Source of the DNA: Thiomargarita sp.
GTDB taxonomy: Bacteria; Pseudomonadota; Gammaproteobacteria; Beggiatoales; Beggiatoaceae
Length of the DNA stretch: 64,000 nt
Direction: 5' to 3'
Assembly: GCA_020721045.1 (NCBI GenBank)
Contig: DYNN01000004.1
Coordinates: 1-64,000, forward strand
A program made the position numbers and the translations under genes. Each line of letters starts with the position of its first letter. Within the stretch, counting starts at the first letter, position 1. The notes beneath the pieces are model-generated. The model worked only from the letters and a program-made list of their open reading frames with translations, was not told the origin of the DNA and did no database searches. This document shows positions 39,901-47,263 of the stretch, one piece after another.

Positions 39901-42773
39901 CGTAATACTGCGCCTTGTGTTGGATTGACTTCAAATGAAGCTGCATTTCTTAAACCTGTACCTGTTAAGTAAAAAGCCATTGGATTGTAACTACGCCATT
40001 CATCTTGTTGAATAATTTCTTCAATAATCGGGGCAATATTGACAGAATTGTAACGGCGATTTTGTACCCAAGGTTCTGTGATATTCCAATTTACGGTTGC
40101 TTTGGTACGTGGACGTTTAGTGGTGCTACTGATGCTATATTCAGTGCCATCACCACCTTCAAATTCAGCGGCTTGCAGATTCATTTCACCCCATATTCTT
40201 AAATTAGCGGGCGGTACTTTATCGGTGTCTGTCTTAGTTGCCGTAAATATCAGATTGGCTTCCATAATTTTGGCACCGTGATCCAAAGGTACTGATGGAA
40301 AACGAAAACCAACGGTACGGGTTGCTTGACTATTAGTTGCAAGTTCTAAATTAGGTGAAGTAATATAAATCATACCATCGGCTGAGGTCATTTCTTCTAC
40401 GTCATCGTATTTACTTCTAACTTGTGAATAAAAAGTTTGGTTAATACACCCATTTCCGCTAATTTGATTCATATCGTATTCAACATGTAAAATAGGCGCT
40501 TTACCCGGCTCTTCATCAAAAGCTTTAGCATTACGCAATGATTCATTGTCATCTGCTGAAATAATAAACGACATGGCGTTGTTGCCACCACACCAACCAC
40601 TGCGATTAATTACTTTTTGTACAATTTCAGTCAGATCAGGTGAAGAATAAACTGCATTTTGGGTGGTCCAAGGTCTCACGCTACTCCAATAAACCTTGGA
40701 AGTTAAACTTTTTCTACTAGAAAGATTACCCACATCACCCGTATATTCAGCCGCACTATCAGTATCTTCTGCTTGAATAATTAAATTAGCTGTCTCTGTT
40801 GCTACTTCTCCAGAAACAAAATCAAGTCTGGCACTGAGCACTTTGGCACCTTGAGGCACTCCAACATCGGTAAATCGCAAGCCAACTAATTGTCGATTAA
40901 TTTGACCAACGCTCGCATTTTCATCTTCTCCTGCTGAATACGTAACTTCCAATTGTGGAATTGTTTCATTATCTGCTTTAATGTAAGTTTGTGAGTAAGC
41001 ACCTGTACTTACAGCTTCTTTAGGTACGACAATTCTTCTAAACGCGGCTGTGGTTTTGGTTGAATCAGGGTCTGATTGTAGAATAAATACCATCTTATTG
41101 CCTGATTGCCAACTTTCTTGTGCGTCAATAAAATCTTGCAATAGTTCTTTTAGATTAGGCGTAGAAAAATGCTCAGTTGGCGCATCTGGTTGTGCTAAGG
41201 AATTAGGCGGAGCAGGTACATTTGCCCATTTAACAGGCGGACTGTATTTATCGCGCACTGATAATTTGGTACCTTTCCAAGCAACAGTAGGGTCTGGCGC
41301 ACTCAAGTCACCAAATTTATAAGGGTCTTTAGAATTTTCCGCGTAAATTAATAAATCTAAAGGATTACTACCTGTCGTTAATATATCTTTACTACCTTGA
41401 TAAGTAAAAGTAATCTTTGCATCGGTAATTTTCGCGCCTTTGGGTACAGGCACAGCAAATTTAAGTCCGACCAATGTGTTACCTTTGGTAGTGGTAATCG
41501 TGTCATTACCGAAACGGATCATATTAAATCTGGTTTTACCGTCCGCTGTTGCTTCCAATATAAAACTATCTGTTTCTTCTAATTTGACTGTCGATGTTCC
41601 AGAAATAGACCAATAAATTTTCAATTCAGCCGCTTCCACCGAACTTTCATCAAAGGCAAAAAAACCACGCGTTCCGGTTGTACCAGTATCTGGGTCTTTG
41701 GCAAACATGAACACCATACTATTGCTGAAATTCCATCCCGTTCGATTAACCATTTGTTGAATAATAGTGGTGAGGTCTGGTGTGGCAAAAATTTCATTTG
41801 CAGCCGTTGTTTTTACCGACCATTTGACCATATTAAAAGCTTCGACAATTGGATTACCATCGGCATCCACTTCATCGGTATTTATACCTGTTGGAAAGTT
41901 TATTGGATTACTCAAATAACCATTACTGTCAGCAAAGCTTTCACCTGATTTGTCGATTGTTGGCATACCTGCACCATAAATAACTAAATCCAAAGGGTCT
42001 TCATAGTTATTGTTGCTCAAAAATGAAATTTCTGCTTTACCAATTATCGCACCTTGTGGAATCCCCAAATCGGTAAAACGTAAACCTACCAAGGTATCAC
42101 CTTTGTCTGGTGCAACCCCTAGATAAATTGGTTTTCCTGTTCCCCATGTTTTAGTGATGACTTTATTACCGTCTTGTAAATATTCCATAGCATCATCTGC
42201 TTGAGCAACAGTCCGTCTTTGTACTTTAATGCCTTTTGGTTCTTTTGGTAATTTAACCATTGCTAAATCAGTCGAATCCAAGGTAACTGCTTTAGTCGCT
42301 ATATTTTCAACTGCATCATCGGTATTATTCATAACCTGAGTTGCAGTCGGAATACTGATAACTCCGGTTGTTGTTTCAATTTCATCGACATTGGCATTAA
42401 TAAAACTAACGGGATATAAAATGGGTGCGTTTGTTTTATCTACTTTATAACCACCATAGCCTTTTTTGCTAGGATAATGAGTAAATCGACCTAACCCAAT
42501 GTTTACATTATTAATATTTTTTAATGTTTCGAGTAAAGCTTCTTTTAAAACTTCTATTCGTTTCGTACCGCTGGGAGAACCATCCGCATTTCTAATTTCA
42601 TAGCTCATACTACCGGAACTGTCTAGCATGAATAAAATATTAGGGCGTACAGGCTCTGTAATGGCAATCGCTTGCCCACCGTAGAGGTCTGTGTCATCAG
42701 CATGACTCGGTACGGATAGACCGATTAAAAAGCAGATAGTTAGAGCGGTGAAAAAAGCGCGACTATTATTCAT
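36987..42773 (-). CDS. pilY1: Giant PilY1/PilC-type pilus tip adhesin
   Basis: This 1928-residue exported protein has a signal peptide at about 1-25 and a VWA-like start NILFMLDSSGSMS (the MIDAS motif). About four copies of a 140-170-residue module follow at about 190-1000, each with VGLRF, PQGAKI and a W-containing end such as NRTGWNFSNSMVF. A VWA continuation comes next (HIVFLTDGAAT). The C-terminal PilY1 beta-propeller begins DPLHSSPGVVSYS. A D-x-D-x-D-x-x-x-D loop (DSDSDKAVD) lies near residue 1645, before IYFGDVHGQIWRIDL, where Pseudomonas PilY1 binds calcium. PilY1 controls pilus extension and adhesion. At 1928 residues it is well above the usual roughly 1000-1200; the extra length is the repeated modules. 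GGAG precedes the ATG. Confidence 0.93.
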   Translation of the reverse strand: MNNSRAFFTALTICFLIGLSVPSHADDTDLYGGQAIAITEPVRPNILFMLDSSGSMSYEIRNADGSPSGTKRIEVLKEALLETLKNINNVNIGLGRFTHYPSKKGYGGYKVDKTNAPILYPVSFINANVDEIETTTGVISIPTATQVMNNTDDAVENIATKAVTLDSTDLAMVKLPKEPKGIKVQRRTVAQADDAMEYLQDGNKVITKTWGTGKPIYLGVAPDKGDTLVGLRFTDLGIPQGAIIGKAEISFLSNNNYEDPLDLVIYGAGMPTIDKSGESFADSNGYLSNPINFPTGINTDEVDADGNPIVEAFNMVKWSVKTTAANEIFATPDLTTIIQQMVNRTGWNFSNSMVFMFAKDPDTGTTGTRGFFAFDESSVEAAELKIYWSISGTSTVKLEETDSFILEATADGKTRFNMIRFGNDTITTTKGNTLVGLKFAVPVPKGAKITDAKITFTYQGSKDILTTGSNPLDLLIYAENSKDPYKFGDLSAPDPTVAWKGTKLSVRDKYSPPVKWANVPAPPNSLAQPDAPTEHFSTPNLKELLQDFIDAQESWQSGNKMVFILQSDPDSTKTTAAFRRIVVPKEAVSTGAYSQTYIKADNETIPQLEVTYSAGEDENASVGQINRQLVGLRFTDVGVPQGAKVLSARLDFVSGEVATETANLIIQAEDTDSAAEYTGDVGNLSSRKSLTSKVYWSSVRPWTTQNAVYSSPDLTEIVQKVINRSGWCGGNNAMSFIISADDNESLRNAKAFDEEPGKAPILHVEYDMNQISGNGCINQTFYSQVRSKYDDVEEMTSADGMIYITSPNLELATNSQATRTVGFRFPSVPLDHGAKIMEANLIFTATKTDTDKVPPANLRIWGEMNLQAAEFEGGDGTEYSISSTTKRPRTKATVNWNITEPWVQNRRYNSVNIAPIIEEIIQQDEWRSYNPMAFYLTGTGLRNAASFEVNPTQGAVLRIKVSGSLGDAGNMIVRTRLEQIVKNLVSGSFTPIVDALYEATQYYRGGPVDYGKDRYTRATHFLSHPSTYSGSGVKIDGPSLPYTCPDDRPGTKSCVDEKISGSAAYVSPMESPCQESHIVFLTDGAATKNTAAAAVKSLVGGSCAKSYADGEPISSMEECGIELAKFMQSEDNNATLTGKQKIFLHTVGFQLGKDWLARYKTKDGRLVAKMGNAYYYDYEEQDPQQEADNADVITTDPVYVENEAGTKRNAKALRFLQELAGNGGGKFYEANADDPKAASKQLESAFTAIVAQAIINSGSFAAPSISVNALNKLYHNEEAYFALFKPDKFQRWHGNIKKYRVCGTSTGCGTGLGDIVDANGDSVAANGGISEESTSFWSTEKDGGDVLKGGAGANVPSYLSRKIYINLANESDITAEENLVSAYSEVDPEATYNIKELLGDAEMSDRELEDMLDWIRGKDISGTDRWKFADPLHSSPGVVSYSKEKTKLFVGTNDGLIRMIDAKTGKEDWSFLPRQLLGIQDKLKINIEGPRIYGVDATPTFWINDVNKDGYITAADGDSVKMYIGMRRGGRNYYALNLTDPDKPQLMWTIEGGVTTGFEKLGQTWSQARLVKTNVVCRNPNCIVLMFGGGYDENQDESYSAATMGNAVYMVDPNTGERIWSASNKEADLNLAGMDYPIPTNLAFMDSDSDKAVDRIYFGDVHGQIWRIDLEAGYRGIGGRLAILSGDSRRRFFYSPEMVKISDTVYSLEGESDYTMLVITSGTRPDPLGTNIKDQFYALRDLETGKLIEGSAGNAAQGAESQFRTLTQADLADVTDNLIQGSDTDKSVAIENLQDSKGWYLNLQEAGEKGLASPLVFYGKVFFTTFIPPAQTVNEDTCSINEGKSRLYVLDLLTGGAALNLDKKGDDSDLTTSDRFLQLSGLVSDLVAMFTESGQIRMLGNLGDAPELPSMDFGLPWLKLDPTFWMQE

Positions 42774-42830
42774 TTTACATCTCCATCTTTAATCAAGATT
42801 CGGTTTTAAAAATTATGTTATGGTGAAAAA

Positions 42831-42951
42831 AAATCCCCCTCAATCCCCCTTTGGTAAAGGGGGAAGCAAAATTTACATTCCCCCTTTGGTAAAGGGAGAA
42901 GTTAGAATTTCCCCCTCAATCCCCCTTTGACAAAGGGGGCAGGGGGGATTT
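42831..42951. repeat. Cluster of CCCCCTTTG/CAAAGGGGG palindromes between pilX and pilY1
   Basis: Three related palindromic units lie at 42831-42864, 42877-42900 and 42906-42951, each built around TCCCCCTTTGgtAAAGGGGGA. The whole block starts AAATCCCCC and ends GGGGGGATTT, an inverted terminal pair. It abuts the pilX stop codon. Similar G/C-rich interspersed repeats occur in several filamentous bacteria and cyanobacteria. In the transcript it would form strong hairpins between pilX and pilY1. Confidence 0.88.
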
Positions 42952-43519
42952 AAGTATCCCATAATCCTTTGTTAGTGCTATCACTTTCAGTAGAAGATTC
43001 AGTTAATCTATTAGGGTCTGTCGCACCCAATATACGCATTCCACCTCGTAAACGTACTTTTGGCGCATTAGCGTCTGTTGTGCTGCTGCCATCGCTAATA
43101 GTAATGAAGTTGACAAAATTTCCCGATTTATCCATACCGGCTTTACCTTTACCTGTTGTATCAGCCGTTTCTTCTGCAAATACTGTAATAAAACTGAGCG
43201 AATATTTAATATTTTTATTTTTGTCTCGCTTTAATGCATCAGCACTGGCTTTACCTACTTTGGGTTCATTGTTCATCATTTCTTTAATATCCTCAACTTC
43301 ATAAGATTGCGGTATTGCCAAACCCACTTCTGCAATTTGCAATGCGTGGTTAAACTCTACAGTATTGGATGTCATGCGGGTTTCGTATTTGGTTGATTCT
43401 ATGGTACTAATCCCTAACATGGTCAGTACAATTAGGAACATCATCGCAACGAACAACACTGCACCCTCTTGTTGGGATGAATTTGGCATCTTTTTAATCG
43501 TGAATTGCCGACGTGTCAT
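42950..43519 (-). CDS. pilX: Type IV pilus minor pilin PilX
   Basis: This 189-residue protein has a leader ending QQEGA and then VLFVAMMFLIVLTMLGIST, the PilX N-terminal helix, followed by ESTKYETRM and a FNHALQIAEVGL-type segment. These residues define the PilX_N family. It acts in pilus assembly and aggregation as part of the tip-priming complex. AAGGAG lies 8 bases before the ATG. The stop codon is formed at the edge of the palindrome cluster, so the C-terminus may have been trimmed or altered by that repeat. Confidence 0.88.
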   Translation of the reverse strand: MTRRQFTIKKMPNSSQQEGAVLFVAMMFLIVLTMLGISTIESTKYETRMTSNTVEFNHALQIAEVGLAIPQSYEVEDIKEMMNNEPKVGKASADALKRDKNKNIKYSLSFITVFAEETADTTGKGKAGMDKSGNFVNFITISDGSSTTDANAPKVRLRGGMRILGATDPNRLTESSTESDSTNKGLWDT

Positions 43520-43537
43520 CAGCGATCTCCTTAAATT

Positions 43538-44701
43538 TTAATTACGGACATTAATCGTACTGGAAAAAAGACGATGCCGAAAACCAATCTCATTACTTTC
43601 GTACTTAGCATCAACTGGATTAAACGCTAATAAATCAGGGTCTAATATAAAATCTTTATCTTCAGTATCATTAATATCGTAGCGTTTATTTGGGGTACGC
43701 ATTAACAAGGTGATACGTAAACTGACTGTCTCTCCAAAACTATTTGGATTTGAAGTATAACTTATTGCATTGCCAGCTCCGCTCATTTTGCCGTAACGCA
43801 CTTGAAAATTCTGCACACCCTCTACAAATAATTGATCATCTTTAAATAAAGCAAAACCGTCTTCTGCTCCCGTTGAGTTACCATTGGGAGGACTACTTTT
43901 ATCAATTGCTTTCACTTCATAGGTGACAGAAGAAAAATTATTACTACCCGTGGGAACAATAAAAATATCTAGGGGCCAACCAAATTGTCGCCCAAATTGA
44001 CCACTGATTGTTATTTGTCCACTTCCTATTGATCCAATATCAAAAAACTGTGAACCGCTACAATCACTAAAGACTAAACGATCAGCACCAGATATTGGTA
44101 AAGGACTACTTGATGTAATTGGAATAACATTAAGTGTCGGCGTAAATGTTTTCGCAATAAACGCTTTTTCAGCCTTAATTTGTGCACTGGTAATGGTTGT
44201 TGACATGCTACTGGTTTCAGTGGTTGTCTCGCCGCTTTCACCCGTTTCACCAGTGGCTCCTTCTTCGGTAGTTCCACCTGAACCTGACGTTGGCGGAGTG
44301 ACCACTGCGCCCATATTCAATTCCAATCGATTTTGTCCACCGCCAAAATAGCTTAAAGTGAGTACGTCTGATTTGGGATAATCTTGCAGTTTACTATTGC
44401 TTGCATTTGAAGTTGCATCAACAATTGCTTTATTATCAATTCCTCCGATGGGTGAAGGCATTGAGACACCTTCGGGCAATGAACCTGAACAACCAAAATA
44501 ACCCGCCATACGCGCACCAAATGTCACATCTTCCATAATAAAACGTGCGCCATCTTGTAAATACGCGAATTCACCTTGGATAGCATAAGTGCGTTTACTG
44601 GTTGACATAATTGTTAGTACGCCAGCCATAAGAATAAGACTAATGACCATAGCGATCATTATTTCGATTAAGCTAAAACCCTGCATCGCTCGTTTGTTCA
44701 T
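43538..44701 (-). CDS. pilW: Type IV pilus minor pilin PilW
   Basis: This protein of 387 residues from ATG 44701 has a short leader MNKRAMQG, then FSLIEIMIAMVISLILMAGV with the conserved Glu, followed by the PilW pattern GARFIMEDVTFGARMAGYFGC. A Gly/Glu/Thr-rich low-complexity stretch lies near residues 145-170 (SGSGGTTEEGATGETGESGE). An upstream ATG at 44713 is possible, but 44701 makes an ATGA overlap with the pilV stop, indicating coupling. Confidence 0.9.
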   Translation of the reverse strand: MNKRAMQGFSLIEIMIAMVISLILMAGVLTIMSTSKRTYAIQGEFAYLQDGARFIMEDVTFGARMAGYFGCSGSLPEGVSMPSPIGGIDNKAIVDATSNASNSKLQDYPKSDVLTLSYFGGGQNRLELNMGAVVTPPTSGSGGTTEEGATGETGESGETTTETSSMSTTITSAQIKAEKAFIAKTFTPTLNVIPITSSSPLPISGADRLVFSDCSGSQFFDIGSIGSGQITISGQFGRQFGWPLDIFIVPTGSNNFSSVTYEVKAIDKSSPPNGNSTGAEDGFALFKDDQLFVEGVQNFQVRYGKMSGAGNAISYTSNPNSFGETVSLRITLLMRTPNKRYDINDTEDKDFILDPDLLAFNPVDAKYESNEIGFRHRLFSSTINVRN

Positions 44702-45198
44702 TGGTATACCCATTCTTGTGTCGTTGGCTGCGCGGAAGGATCACGGCTTTCTGCCCATTTTACAATGATTCTGAGACTATCCCCTTCCTTTTTTATTTCA
44801 GCATCTCCGTCTGGTAAATTATCTTGTAATGCTTTGAACCAGCTTGCTAAATCGTATTGTGCCAATTGTTGATAAGAGCAGGGCGAACTATCACAATTTG
44901 GGTCTAAACTACCCACATCTGCAGCTGCGGTTCTAGCAGAAGAAACTTGATTGAGATAAGTAGATTTAATATCTATGTTAGTATCTTTTGAGTGTGCTTT
45001 TTGATTGAGACGCATTCTATCCATAATGTCATACGCAAGAAAAGAAGCTTGAGTACGTACGTAAGCGACATAATTAAATTGCTGCCCTCTGGCTTGTAAA
45101 GCAGCAATACCAATTAATCCCACAGAAAGTACGATAATAGCAATTAACATTTCTATCATACTGAAACCTGCGACAGATTTTTTTTGATAAGTTTTCAT
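44698..45198 (-). CDS. pilV: Type IV pilus minor pilin PilV
   Basis: This 166-residue prepilin has a leader MKTYQKKSVAG and then FSMIEMLIAIIVLSVGLIGI, followed by QARGQQFNYVAYVRTQASFLAYDIMDRMRLN, the PilV pattern. An upstream GTG at 45207 would extend it, but AGGTGA lies 7 bases before ATG 45198, so that start is chosen. It overlaps pilW by ATGA. Minor pilin PilV acts with FimT/PilW/PilX/PilE in the pilus tip complex. Confidence 0.9.
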   Translation of the reverse strand: MKTYQKKSVAGFSMIEMLIAIIVLSVGLIGIAALQARGQQFNYVAYVRTQASFLAYDIMDRMRLNQKAHSKDTNIDIKSTYLNQVSSARTAAADVGSLDPNCDSSPCSYQQLAQYDLASWFKALQDNLPDGDAEIKKEGDSLRIIVKWAESRDPSAQPTTQEWVYQ

Positions 45199-45220
45199 TT
45201 TTATCACCTGTTAAAAGAAA

Positions 45221-45691
45221 CTATCGACATTCAGCATTAGAATTAATCAGGGAAACCCGTCCCATCGGCGAAAGCTGTAATTGTCTTCCTAAAGGTTCAT
45301 TGTCTTTTCTGTCCTTTACACAAATGGTAAAAGTGGACGTGGTGCTTTCTAAACGTCCTTTGCGATTAAATTCTACTTTATCCAGTGCCGGCTCTGTGGT
45401 GATAATGATATTGTCATCAAAAGAAACTCTCTTTAGTATTTCACTACCTATTTCTAGTTGCCACCCAGACCCCCAACCTTGATGATGTCGACGCAGAATG
45501 GTTGGTTGAAAACGTGTAATTGCCTCACTTCTCGCGTAATTTAACACGCCAACTAAATCATTCGTTTTGCTGACAATCGCGTTATTAATCAGCATGAACT
45601 GAACATTAGGCAGTGCAACAGCAAGGGCAATACCCAATATAGCTACGGCTACCATTAATTCGATGATGGAAAATGCAGTTTGTGTTTTCAT
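45221..45691 (-). CDS. fimT: FimT/GspH-type pseudopilin
   Basis: This 156-residue minor pilin has a very short leader MKTQTA, then FSIIELMVAVAILGIALAVALPN with Glu at +5, the LVGVLNYARSEAITR segment typical of FimT/GspH, and a C-terminal GRVSL motif. The residue before the cleavage site is Ala instead of the usual Gly, which may slow processing. ATG 45691 is preferred to 45715 because it gives the normal short leader and has an AAGAG-like site. It is the first gene of the minor pilin cluster. FimT proteins can bind DNA during natural transformation. Confidence 0.85.
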   Translation of the reverse strand: MKTQTAFSIIELMVAVAILGIALAVALPNVQFMLINNAIVSKTNDLVGVLNYARSEAITRFQPTILRRHHQGWGSGWQLEIGSEILKRVSFDDNIIITTEPALDKVEFNRKGRLESTTSTFTICVKDRKDNEPLGRQLQLSPMGRVSLINSNAECR

Positions 45692-45801
45692 AGTAACTCT
45701 TATTATGAGCAACAAAGTCTAACGATGAAGTAAAGGGAGGGATATACGGTACCGTTTTATTGCTTCAAAGGAATTAATATATAAATATGTCAAGGGAATT
45801 A

Positions 45802-47151
45802 TTAAATTAATCTTGATTTCACTAATTTCTTATTAATTCCATAAATGATCAAACCGATACCCACAGTACCCAAACCCGCCAAAGATTCCATTGGTTTATC
45901 TTTAATCACATAAATCAACATCCAAGCAGTTGTTAGTAGAAAAAATAAAGGAGTGATTGGATAGCCCCAAGTTCTATACGGACGATGCAAATTAGGTTGC
46001 TTAATTCTTAAGACAAAAACCCCAAAAACAGTTAAAAAAACAGAAAGTGACAAGGTAAAACCAATATAGTACATAATCGCTTCAAACGAAGAAGAAACAA
46101 TTAAAATCAATACGATTAATAGTTGTGCTAACAGAGCTGTCACTGGCATATTATTACTATTATGACGCGCTAAAAATTGTAATAACTTAACGTCTTCCCC
46201 AATCACTTTTGCGACTCGCGGACCTGCCCAAATCATTGAACTTAAAGTAGAAATAAGTCCTATCGCTATTAATAATCCCATGATAGTTCCCCCCATGTTA
46301 CCAAAAATATGCTCGGCGGCAATATATCCCACTTCTTCTTTCATTGCCATGGCATCGATGGGCGTTGTATATAAAAACACTGAATTGAGCGAAATGTATA
46401 ATAAAATCACAATCGTTGTACCCAAAAATAAGGCAATAGGTAGATATCGTCCCGGTTGTTTAATTTCGTCAACGATGTAAACTGCAGCATTCCAACCAGA
46501 ATACGCATACATAACAAACACTAAGGAAACTGCGAAAGATTGACTAAAAATGACATCAATGTCTTGCCAATGTGGATAAAAATCAATTGATTGTGGGGTA
46601 GCCATAGTGAAACCCGCGATAATAAGCACTAAAATGAGGCTAATTTTTAAACCCGTAAAGAAATTTTGAAAAGAACTCACAATTCTCAAATGTAAAAGAT
46701 GGACTAAAGTTACCAAAATCACAGCTGAAATTGCAATAAAATGTGCAAAAAGTGCTTGTTCTTGTAAAGTGAAATGATTAAAGTGAAAGAGTGTGCGAGA
46801 AACGTATTTTCCCATTGCCATTGCGGCGGCGGCAATCGGTGCTGCAAATCCAACTGTCATGGAAATCCAGCCCGCTAAAAAACCAATGGCAGGCGAATAA
46901 ATTTTTGATAAAAGATGATATTCCCCTCCAGAACGCGGTAATGCAGCACCCAATTCCCCATAAACAAAAGCGCCACAAAGTGCGATTAAACCACCAAGTA
47001 ACCATAAAAATAGAATAACAAAACCTGAATGAATATTAACAACTTGAAAACCTAAACTGGTGAAAACGCCGGTACCAACCATATTTGCTATTACAAGGGT
47101 AATCGCCGTCATAAGACCAATTAATGGCTTTTTAGAATCAGTAAGTTGCAT
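45802..47151 (-). CDS. APC family amino acid permease
   Basis: This integral membrane protein of 449 residues has about 12 hydrophobic segments. The N-terminus LIGLMTAITLVIANMVGTGVF is the consensus of APC-superfamily helix 1, followed by YGELGAALPRSGGEYHLL. It resembles LAT-type or PotE-type amino acid exchangers and permeases; the substrate cannot be read from the sequence. It stands alone, divergent from the PhnD-type sensor kinase with a 112-base spacer. Confidence 0.9.
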   Translation of the reverse strand: MQLTDSKKPLIGLMTAITLVIANMVGTGVFTSLGFQVVNIHSGFVILFLWLLGGLIALCGAFVYGELGAALPRSGGEYHLLSKIYSPAIGFLAGWISMTVGFAAPIAAAAMAMGKYVSRTLFHFNHFTLQEQALFAHFIAISAVILVTLVHLLHLRIVSSFQNFFTGLKISLILVLIIAGFTMATPQSIDFYPHWQDIDVIFSQSFAVSLVFVMYAYSGWNAAVYIVDEIKQPGRYLPIALFLGTTIVILLYISLNSVFLYTTPIDAMAMKEEVGYIAAEHIFGNMGGTIMGLLIAIGLISTLSSMIWAGPRVAKVIGEDVKLLQFLARHNSNNMPVTALLAQLLIVLILIVSSSFEAIMYYIGFTLSLSVFLTVFGVFVLRIKQPNLHRPYRTWGYPITPLFFLLTTAWMLIYVIKDKPMESLAGLGTVGIGLIIYGINKKLVKSRLI

Positions 47152-47263
47152 AAAAAATTATACTTTGGATAAAAAAAGAAATTTTTAGAAAAATATTGCT
47201 TACATTTCAGCATAAAACTTGCTTATATAGTAACATTTTTACCATTCTGATGTGATTTATATT

